Part shown: in pieces, positions 8,642 through 18,000 of the stretch | Numbering within the stretch: the stretch's first letter is position 1 | How the letters are laid out: every line of letters begins with the position of its first letter | Assembly: GCF_041890415.1 (NCBI RefSeq) | Contig: NZ_CP169056.1 | Span: 2,790,001-2,854,000 of the forward strand | Origin: Pseudoxanthomonas koreensis_A | Lineage (GTDB): Bacteria; Pseudomonadota; Gammaproteobacteria; Xanthomonadales; Xanthomonadaceae | DNA length: 64,000 nucleotides | Direction of reading: 5' to 3' | Program-made: the position numbers and the translations under genes | Notes under the pieces: model-generated | Databases searched by the model: none | The model's input: the letters and a program-made list of their open reading frames with translations, nothing else | What the model was told of the DNA's origin: nothing

Positions 8642-11600
8642 TCGGGGGTCGCCCCGTGGTGGACGGGGTCGCGGTAACGGGGCTGCTCCCTGCGGAACAG
8701 GTCCTCGTCGAACTTGAAGCGCAGCCTCAGGTAGGCGCCCTGCTCGGTGTATTCGTAGCCGGACAGGTCACGGTCGCCTGCGAAGCCGGTCCAGTTGTAT
8801 CCGGCCGACAGCCACAGGTTCTGCCGCAGCAGGCGGCCGACCTCGGCACCGAAGGCGTACTGGTTGGCGCCGTGCTGGCCACGGAAGGTCGCCGCCATCA
8901 GCCCGACATCCCAGTTCTCGGTCACGTCGTACACCACCCGCCCGGACAGCAGCGTCGCGCTGAAGCGGTTGTCGACGTGGTTGCCGTCTGCCCAGGCAAT
9001 GCGATCCTGCTGCCACTTGCCGGCAATCCGGCCGGTCAGCCACCACGGGCGCGACGGGTGCCAGTCGGCATGCATCGAGACGATGTGGGCGCGGCTGCGC
9101 ACGTCCTGGCCGGCGACATCCACCACCCGGCCCTGGTCCAGGACCAGGCCGCTCTCGTCGCGCTCGAGCTTGTACTCGTAGCGGGCCAGGGCGTTGACTC
9201 GGTTGGTGTCGGTGTCGCGGAACGCCAGGCCGACCTGGAAGCGGTCCTGCAGCACGTCGCCCCTGTCGCGATAGTCGGTCGCCAGCAGGTAGTTGCGGGC
9301 CAGCAGGGTCCAGTCGCGGCCCAGCTTGCGCGCGGCCAGCAGCTGCACCAGGGTCGTGTCGAAGGCTTCATCCGGGTCGGTGCCGGCCACGTCGCCGGAG
9401 ATCCGGTGCTCGACCCGTGCGCTGCCACGCCACAACGGGTTGGCGGTGTAATCCAGGCCGAAGGCCAGCCCGGTGGCGTCACCGGTGCTGCCGTCGTACA
9501 CCTTCACGTGTTCGGCCGAACTGCTCAGGCGCAGGCCCGGGGCGACATCCCAGGTATGGCGGATGCCGGAGGCGGCCTGCAGGTCGCGCCCGTTCACCGC
9601 GTCGCGCATGCGGTACTCGCTGAACACCTGGGTGTCCTTGATGTAGCTGGTATCCACGCCGAACACGAATGCATCGGCCTGGCGGCCGGCCTCGGTGATG
9701 CCATAGGCGCTGGTCAGGCCGGTCTGCTTCTCGTAGCGGCCATAGATGCGGCTGCGCTCGAACGCCTGCCAGTCCAGCCCCACGGCCAGGCGATTGCGGT
9801 CTTCGCCGCGGATCTCCTGTTCCACTTCGGCGCCCACGGAAAGCCGCTCGCTCACCCGGTACCCCAGGCCGATGCGCGCGGTGTCCGATTCCAGTTCGGT
9901 TCCGACCGGCAGGCTGCTGGTCCATTCACCCTGTGCACCATGGCTGCCAAGCACCGGCAGGCCGGTCAGCGGATCCAGCGGCTGCGCGCCATAGCCCAGC
10001 GCGCCTCCACCGCTGCCCGTGGCCCAGCCGCCGGTCAGGCCGCCGGCATTGCCGAACGGCACCGCGGCCGACCATGGCGAGTAGGCGCCCACGGTCTCGC
10101 GGATGCTGCGCAGGCCCAGGTCCACGGTAAGCCTGTCGGTGGCGCCGATGCGCACGCCAAGGCCCCCGGCGTCGCGCTCGCCACCGTCGGGGTTGCGGTC
10201 CTCGCTGCGCAGCATCTCGACGTAGGGCTCGAAACGCGCGTTCACCTTCCAGGCCAGGCGTGCACTGTATTCGCCGCGGCCGCCATAGAGCGGCGAGGCC
10301 GGGTTGTTGAACGCCGGATCGGTGCGCGCGGCAAACAGGCGTGCATCCAGTGCCTGCCCCTCGTGGCCGAACTCCACCCGCCATGCGTCGCCCTCGACCT
10401 GGCCGCTCATGCCTGCCAGCCCGGGGGTGGCGAGCTGGTTGACCGGGTTGCTGTTGATGTCGCTGCGGGTGCGCGCAATCTCGGCGGCCACGAACGTGTT
10501 GTCACCGAAGCGGTAACCGGCATTGGCGCTGGCCATCCGGAACGCCGCGAACGGGTTGCGGTCATCGACCACCGCGGCACCGACCTCCAGCCGGTCGGTC
10601 AGCTTGAGCTGGGCATCGGCACCCAGGGTCCAGAACTTCTCCGTGCCCAGGTCCATCTCGTAGGTGATGCGCAGCGAGACCGGGTTGAGGTCGGCGTCGA
10701 AGGCCGGCATGAACTGGTTGAGCAGGATCCGCCCGGAGAACGGCTCGAAGCTGTAATCCACCAGTCGCGCCAGCGGGCGCACCTCGATGATGCGCGAGGG
10801 CTGGTGCCGGTCACGCACCACCACCTCCACCCGCTCGCTGCCCTCCAGCACGGCGTTGTTGCGCAGCGCATACGGGCCGCTGCCCTGGCTGGCGAACTCT
10901 TCGATCACCTGGCGCAACGAGTCATGGATGGCAAACGTGTTGCCGCGTACCCGCTCGCTTTCGAAATGCCAGCCCAGGCCGGTGGCGGTGCGGTTGTACG
11001 TGCCCAGGCTGCGCTGCGGGATCGGCCCGCTGCCGCCCACGCCGCCCACGCCGCTGGTGGTTGCCAGGGATTCGCCGGTCTGGAAATCGCCGTACAGCAG
11101 GTAGCTGCGGCCGTGGTCCACGCGCACGTACAGGCGCTCGGCCGAACGCGCATCGAAGCCGCGCAGCGACGCGTCGCCATAGACCGGGTAGAACTCCTCC
11201 GGGCGCACGTCGCGCAGCAGGCGCGAGCGCACTTCCTTGTCCGAATCGTAGGCGGCGGTGAGCAGGTACTCGCCCTTGATCCGGCCCTTGACGAAGAACG
11301 CCGTGCGCGCCGAGGCACTGGCCTTGCCGTTGCTGAACTGCCGGTGCCAGCGCCGGATCTCGCGCTCGAAGGCGTCACCGCGCTCGACCGGGGCGATCAG
11401 GTCGCGGTTGCCCTTGCGGCCGACGTTGATGATGCCCTCGATCAGGCCAGTGGCCAGCAGCTCGCGCATTTCCGGCAGGAAGCCGACCATGCCTTCGGCC
11501 GACTGGCCGCCGGCAGTGATCCGCAGCAGCACGTCCTGCGGATCGTGCGGTGCAACCAGGTCGAACTCGGCAACGCCATTGTCCACCGCCAGCTGGATGC

Positions 11601-12039
11601 CGGGGGTGACCCGGTCCGCGTCGGAGGCGCCCGGGCCGAATTCGTCCGTGCGCGAGCCGGGCAGGCGGATGCGGCCACCACTGTGCTCGATGGTCGCAAA
11701 GGCCTGGCCGGCCAAGGGCAGCCCATCGGCGCCCAGCAGGTGCATGCGCACGTGGACGCTGGACTGGCCGTCGGCCGGCACGCCGTCCCGGTCCAGCTCC
11801 ACCCGGATCAGCGACACGGCACGGTTGGCGCTGTAGTCCACGGCCCCGGCGCGGGCATCCACCACCCGCGGTGCGGTATCGGCCGTGGTCGGCGAACGGG
11901 GGTACAAGGCATCGGCGCCACCCAGCACCGGCGTGAAGCGGGCACTGCCCGACACGTCCTGGCCGAGCGCCGGCAGGGCAATCGCCAAGGCGCAAGCCAG
12001 CGCACTCATCTGCCGCAAGGGCATGTGGACGCGGCTCAT
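8638..12039 (-). CDS. large outer-membrane protein: Ig-like (Big_1-type) N-terminus plus beta-barrel
   Basis: 1133 residues. The signal peptide ends near ALPALGQ (about 26). Residues about 50-155 resemble a bacterial Ig-like Big_1/invasin domain (VELDRDGVPADGQSSVHVRM, then PLAGQAFATIEHSGG). From about residue 240 to the end the chain alternates aromatic and hydrophobic residues in strands typical of a large outer-membrane barrel, including YGDASLRGFD and a closing strand GAYLRLRFKF. A short charged tail follows the last strand. It is not a TonB receptor: no plug or TonB box is visible. The ATG at 12039 overlaps the preceding stop (ATGA), and its own stop overlaps the OmpA-like gene. I infer it is the membrane port or anchor for the giant protein encoded upstream. 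The family has no name I can assign. Confidence 0.8.
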   Translation of the reverse strand: MSRVHMPLRQMSALACALAIALPALGQDVSGSARFTPVLGGADALYPRSPTTADTAPRVVDARAGAVDYSANRAVSLIRVELDRDGVPADGQSSVHVRMHLLGADGLPLAGQAFATIEHSGGRIRLPGSRTDEFGPGASDADRVTPGIQLAVDNGVAEFDLVAPHDPQDVLLRITAGGQSAEGMVGFLPEMRELLATGLIEGIINVGRKGNRDLIAPVERGDAFEREIRRWHRQFSNGKASASARTAFFVKGRIKGEYLLTAAYDSDKEVRSRLLRDVRPEEFYPVYGDASLRGFDARSAERLYVRVDHGRSYLLYGDFQTGESLATTSGVGGVGGSGPIPQRSLGTYNRTATGLGWHFESERVRGNTFAIHDSLRQVIEEFASQGSGPYALRNNAVLEGSERVEVVVRDRHQPSRIIEVRPLARLVDYSFEPFSGRILLNQFMPAFDADLNPVSLRITYEMDLGTEKFWTLGADAQLKLTDRLEVGAAVVDDRNPFAAFRMASANAGYRFGDNTFVAAEIARTRSDINSNPVNQLATPGLAGMSGQVEGDAWRVEFGHEGQALDARLFAARTDPAFNNPASPLYGGRGEYSARLAWKVNARFEPYVEMLRSEDRNPDGGERDAGGLGVRIGATDRLTVDLGLRSIRETVGAYSPWSAAVPFGNAGGLTGGWATGSGGGALGYGAQPLDPLTGLPVLGSHGAQGEWTSSLPVGTELESDTARIGLGYRVSERLSVGAEVEQEIRGEDRNRLAVGLDWQAFERSRIYGRYEKQTGLTSAYGITEAGRQADAFVFGVDTSYIKDTQVFSEYRMRDAVNGRDLQAASGIRHTWDVAPGLRLSSSAEHVKVYDGSTGDATGLAFGLDYTANPLWRGSARVEHRISGDVAGTDPDEAFDTTLVQLLAARKLGRDWTLLARNYLLATDYRDRGDVLQDRFQVGLAFRDTDTNRVNALARYEYKLERDESGLVLDQGRVVDVAGQDVRSRAHIVSMHADWHPSRPWWLTGRIAGKWQQDRIAWADGNHVDNRFSATLLSGRVVYDVTENWDVGLMAATFRGQHGANQYAFGAEVGRLLRQNLWLSAGYNWTGFAGDRDLSGYEYTEQGAYLRLRFKFDEDLFRREQPRYRDPVHHGATPE

Positions 12040-15000
12040 GGCTGCGCCTCCTGCCGGCCTGCGGCGGGCGTCACGGGTCGGGGATCCACGATCGGTCTCT
12101 GGTTGGCCGAATCGGTGGCCTGCTGCGGGCTGCGCGCCGACTTGCTCTCGAAGCGCAGTGCCGGCTGGCCGGGTTCGGTCTCGGGGGCACGCACCTCGCC
12201 CTGGGTGCGGCGGGCCTTGACCTGCTCGAGCACCGGGTTGGAACAGCTGCCCTCGATGAAATCGGCGCGGTGCAACTCGCCGTTCTTCAGATCGATGAAC
12301 AGGCTGTCCGCATCGCCGAGGTTGCGGTTGCTGCTGGTGGTCAGGCGTGCACCGGCCGGCAGGGTGGACGGGTCCACCTTGAGCGTGTGGCTGTTGGGCG
12401 GCAGGCCGCAGTAGCTGTAATTGCCCTCCGAATCGGACACCATCCAGGTGCCGTCCTCGAAGTACATGCGCACGCCGGGGATGCCGAGCTCCTCGTGGTC
12501 CTGCACATGGTTTCGGTTGCAGTCCACGAAGATCTTGCCCAGCACGCAGCCCTCGCTGGCAAACACGCCGCCGCGCACGATGACGCGGTACTCGGCGGTG
12601 TTGGACGGCACGCTTCCGGGCAGCGGCGCGGCACCTTCCATGCAGCTGCCAACGCGCTGGCAGCCATGCGCCCGGGCCCGGTTGACGCCGTTGCCCTGGT
12701 CGGCGCCAACGCCCACGCGCAGCCGGTAGCTCAGGGTCTTCTGGCCCTGGGCCGGCAGCGGCCCTGCATCGAACACCAGCAACGGGCCGGGTGTCCCGGT
12801 CGGATCGGCGATGGCCACGCCATCCACGCGCGCGCTGCCACCGATGTAGGTGAAGCCGCGCGGCAGCCGGTCGAGCACGTCGACCTGGCGCAACCCGCCT
12901 CCGGATACGTGGCGGATGTCGATGGTGTACAGGACCATGTCGCCGATCTCGGCCACCGAGCGGTCGCCACGCTTGGCGATGCTCAGCACCGCCGCTTCCT
13001 GCGCCGGCAGTACTTCGTTGGGCACCCGGCACAGGTTCTGGCTGATCGCCGGGTCGCACTCGTCGAGCTCGTGCGGCCGCTGTTCGAAGGTGTCGCGCTC
13101 GCCGGGCGTGGGCGTGCGCGGGCTGTCCTCGCCACCGCCGGCCACGACCACGGCATTGTTCACCGGGCCATCGCCCAGTGCTTCGGGGAGCACGTCCACG
13201 GGCACGCGGATGGTGCCGGGGTGGCTTTCCCCGGCCGCCAGCTCGCGGTTGCTGATGCACTCCAAGCGCGTGGCGCCGGCAGCGCCTGTGCACGTCCAGC
13301 CGTCACCGGCCGGGGCTGCGGCAAGCACGATGCCGGCCGGCAGGCGGTCCTCGACCCGATAATCCGCATCGGTGGCACGCTCGCCGATGTTGCGCACGCG
13401 AATCGTGTAGGAGGCCGGCTCGCCCACGGTGAACACCTGGGTGTCGGCACTCTTGCTGACCACCACGTCCGGCCACGCCACCACCACCTCGCTGGGCAGG
13501 CGGCAGGCGTTGTGAGTGATCGCCGGATCGCACACCGGCAGCTCCGGCACCCGGTTGTCGAATGCGTTGCGCTCGCCGGCCGTCGGCAACGCCGGCTCAG
13601 GTTCGCCGCCGCCCTCCACCAGCACCGCGTTGTGCACCATGCCGGCCTCGCCGGCGGCTGCGCCGACCCTGACCGCGACGCTGATCACCGTGGAGGTGGC
13701 GCCTGCTGCCAGGACCGCGTCGCTGCGGCAGGTGAAATCGGACGCGCCGGTGTCCCCGGTGCAGTTCCAGCCTTCGCCGCCGGGCACGCCGGCCAGGACC
13801 ACGCCGGTCGGCAGGCGGTCGCTGACCACGTACTGGCCGCTGGACGCGGCCTGTCCGGCGTTGCGCACCACTACGCTGTAGCTGGCCTGGGTGCCGGTGT
13901 ACAGCACCGCCGGGGTGACCGACTTGCTGACCCGCATGTCCGGCGTATCGCCGATCTCGCCGAAATTGTTCTCCAGCGATTCACCGCCCGGGGGCAGCAC
14001 GATGCCGCTGATGGCCGATGGCGTGGTGGACTTTGGAGTCGCATCGCCACCGAGGCTGCCGGGCGTGGTCAGGCCATTGAGCGTCTGTGGCGGCTGGGTC
14101 GGCTCGGTCACCGTGTAGGTGCCCGGGCGCAGGCCGTCGAAACGGTAGCGGCCCTCGCGGTCGGTCACGGTACTGATGCGCACCTGCGCACCGGTGTCGT
14201 CGGTGCCGGTCAGCACGACTTCCACCCCGGGGATGCCGGTCTCGCCCGGATCGACCTGGCCGTTGTCGTTGCGGTCGTTGTACACGCGGCCGGCGATGAC
14301 GCCGCCACCGATCTCGCCGAAGTTGTTGGCGGTGGAATGCTGGTTGGGGCCCAGCAGGATGCCGCTGATCCGCGATACCGGGTTGGTGACCGGCGTGGCC
14401 GTGCCGCCGACGCTGCCGGCGACGGTCTGGCCGTTGCTGGTGCCCGGCGGTTGCTCCGGTTCGGTCACCGTGTAGTTGCCCGGCAACAGCCCGCCGAAGC
14501 GGTAGGCGCCCAGTGCATCGGTGACGATCTCGCGGGTGACGGCATTGCCGGCAGCGTCGATGCCGTTCAGGCGGATGGTCACACCGGGGATGCCCTGCTC
14601 GCCCGGGTCGATCACCCCGTTGTCGTTCAGGTCCAGCCACACCACGCCCGAGATCGAACTCTCGACCGGGATCTCGCCGAAGTTGTTTTCAACCGAATGC
14701 TGGTTGACGCCCAGCACGATGCCGGCGACGGCCGACGGCACGGTAGACCGCGGCGTGGCGGTGCCGGTGACGGTGCCCGCGATATTGCCGGCGACCGTTT
14801 CGCCATTGATGGTGCCCAGCGGCTGCACCGGCTCGGTGACCGTGTAGGTGCCCGGCGCGAGGTTGGTGAATGCGTAGCGGCCGATCGCATCGGTGGTCGT
14901 GGTCAGGGACACCACGTTGCCTGCGGCGTCCACGCCATCCAGGCGCACGCTGACGCCGCGGATGCCCTGTTCGCCGGCGTCGATCAGGCCGTCGTCGTCC

Positions 15001-18000
15001 GCATCCATCCAGACCTGGCCGATGATCGAGCTATTGGTCGGGATCTCGGCAAACAGGTTGTCGATGGACGCGCTGCCCGGCGCGGTGAGATCGATCGTGG
15101 CGATCGCGCTGGGCACGGTGGCCACCGGCGTGGCCGTGCCACTGGGCGTGCCGCCGACGCTGCCGGCGGTGGTGATGCCGTTGATGGTGCCGACCGGCTG
15201 GGTCGGCTCGGTCAGGGTGTAGGTGCCCGGACGCAGGTTGTCGAACGAGAAGCTGCCATCGGCCGCGGTGGTGGTGGTGTCGTTGACCGGGTTGCCCAGG
15301 TCGTCGGTACCGGACAGGCGGATCTCGACCCCGTCGATGCCCACGTCGGCCAGCACGTTCTGGCTGCCGTCGTTGTCGGTGTCGAAGAACACCACGCCGG
15401 ACACGGATACCGGCACGGTCTCGCCGAAGTTGAACTGGGTGCCGTTGCCGGCCACCAGCTGGATGTCGTAGATCCGGTCGGTAGCGGCCGCATCACCGGC
15501 CGCGCCGGTCTGCACCTGGCAGGCGGGGCTGCAGGGCACGCCCGCGATCTGGCCGGGGGCGATGGCGCTGGGCAGGTTCAGGTAGCCCGCAGGCAGCAGC
15601 TGGCGCAGCGCATACGTGGCCGACGGACGCAGGCCCTCGAACCGGTAGCTGCCATCGGCACCGGTGAGCTGCACCGTGCCGCCATCGAGCGGGACATAGC
15701 CTGCAGCGACCGGATCCCATACCAGCAACTCCACCGAGGCACCCGGGATCGGCGTGTCCAGGGTGGCGATGTCGAACACGTCATCGCGGGTGTAGTCGGC
15801 GAACACGAAGCCCGACAGCGACACGCCCTGGTACTCGGGGAAATCGAACTGCACCGCGTCGGCGCCGTTGGCCAGCACGATGCCGGCGATGGTGCTGGTG
15901 GTGGCGGTGTTGGCCACCGCATAGGCACCACCGGCTGCGCTGGTGTTCACGCTGGCGCCATTGCGCACCGGCCGTGGCGTGTTGGGCTGGGGCTGGCCGT
16001 TGTCGTAGGCGGCGGGCTGCGCCTGCTCGATGGTGTAGCCGGCCGCATCCGAGGGCGGCAGGCCCACGAACTGGTAGTCGCCGGCTGCGTTGCTGGTCGT
16101 GGTCAGGCTGACCGCATTGCCGTGCGCATCGGTGCCGGTCAGGGTCAGGGTGACGCCGGCGATGCCGGTATCGCCCGGGTCCACATCGCCATTGTCGTTC
16201 GGGTCGAAGAACACCCGGCCACCCAGGCGCGCGGCTGCAGCCACCTGGATCGGCGAATCGTCGGTGTTGTTGGCCGGATTCGAGTCAATCGACACCTCGT
16301 TGCCGGTGGCATCGCGCCCGGGCTGCACTTCGGCATCATTGAGCCGGTCCACGCTGAACGGCGCGGCCGCCGAGCCGTCGTACACGCCGGGAACCGGACG
16401 CGCCCACAGGCTCACCGTCACCGTGTTGCCGGTGGCAAAACCTTCTCCAGGGCCGGTGGTACTGCCCAGGTCGCAAGTCACGGTCTGGCGCTGCGCAGGC
16501 GCGGTCACGCTGGCGGGACCGGCCGAGATCCAGCACACGTTGTCGGTGCCCGCCGGCGGCGCCGCCGCGGCCACGGACAGCGGCCCGGACAGGGTTGCGC
16601 CGGTGGCGACCGCCGTGGGCAGGTGGACGCCACTGTCCAGCCACTCGAAGCCCGGCGGCAACACGTCCACCAGGCGCATCTTCTGCACCGTGCCGGTGCC
16701 GTTGTTGGTCAGCACCACCTGGTATTGCACCGGCTGGCCCACGTCCACCGGCCCGGCGGTGAGCGTGGTCTTGGCCACGCCCAGGTCGGCGGTGGGGAAG
16801 ATCGTGTTGTTGACCGAGGCCAGGTTGTTGGCGGCCTGGGCCGGATCCGGGTCGCACCTGCCCGAGGATTCGTAGACGTTGGTCTCGTCGGCGCAGACGT
16901 AGGCGCGGTTGCCGAACACCACCGGGCCGGTGGCGGTGCCGGTCATGGTCAGCTCCAGCTCGAAGCGGACCATCTGCCCGGCGTCCAGCCAGCTCTGGCC
17001 CAGGGCCGGGTCGAGCTGGCAGACCACATTGCTGTTGGCGCCGCCGGGCTGGGAGCAGCTCACGTTCTTGGCGACGAAGGCGAAACCGGCGTCCGGGCCG
17101 CCGGAGTTCAGGTTCTTCGGCGCGGTGGTGCCACTGTCCACCAGGGCGAAGCTGAAGCCGGCCGGGATCGGATCGAGGATGTCCGTCATCACGATCTCCT
17201 CGGCGCGCGAGGGACCGGCGTTGCGCACGGTGAAGCGGTAGCGCAGGGTGTCGCCCAGCAGGAACTGGGTCTGGCCGCCCGGGAATACCGCGGTCTTGGC
17301 CTGCTGCAGGTCGATCGCCGGCACTTCCACCGGGAAGGTGACGCTGCGCTGGTTGTTAGACAGCGCCGCGGCGTCGTCGCAGGCAGTCGAGACACCGACC
17401 GGCACGGTGCTGGTCTCGGTGCGGTATTCGCAGTGGGCCGCGCCCAGTTCCACCCACGCGGTGTTGCTCGCCGCCGGATACAGCACCGAGCCTGCCGCGC
17501 CGAGACTGCCGCTGGGCTTCTTGATGCGCGCGCGCACGGTGACGGTGCGGACCTGGTAGCGCTGCACCGGCTGGGTGTTCACGCACGAAACCCGGGTGAT
17601 GTCGCCGGGCTGGGCGCTGGTGGAGCACGTCATCAGCGCCGCGTTGGACGGTGTCGCGCTCTCGAACTCATAGGCCGGCGTGGCCAGCGTAGGCGTGCCG
17701 GTGAACAGGTCGTCGACGATGGTGAAGTCGCCGGCCGGGATGACGCCCGGGCCCAGGTTCTGCGCGGTCAGGGTGAACTGGACGATCTCGCCGACCTTGG
17801 GCGTGGCCGGGACCACCGTCTTGGTGGTCATCGCCACGTCCAGGCGCGGCTCCACGTCCACCGCCGCGTCGTCGCTCATGGTTCCCGACAGGATCGCGTT
17901 GGGCGAGGTGAGGGTCGCGGTGTTGGTCAGGCGAGCGGCGCTGCCCAGCAGCGGCCGTGACACGTCCAGGCCGATGACGATGGTCTCGCCCGGATCGACG

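Noticed and set aside
8656..12414. A 1252-codon open frame on the + strand opposite the barrel gene
   Set aside because: Same reason: a shadow of a GC-rich gene with no coherent protein features.
13405..13424. GTGTAGGAGGCCGGCT resembling the REP foot
   Set aside because: It lies inside the giant-protein coding region in a normal DUF11 stretch and lacks the second hairpin arm of the true copies.
12270..17960. An 1896-codon open frame on the + strand opposite the giant surface protein gene
   Set aside because: Its translation is low-complexity (Ala/Gly/Val/His/Arg) with no domain, as expected from antisense of GC-rich repeats; the minus-strand frame has signal peptide and recognisable repeats.
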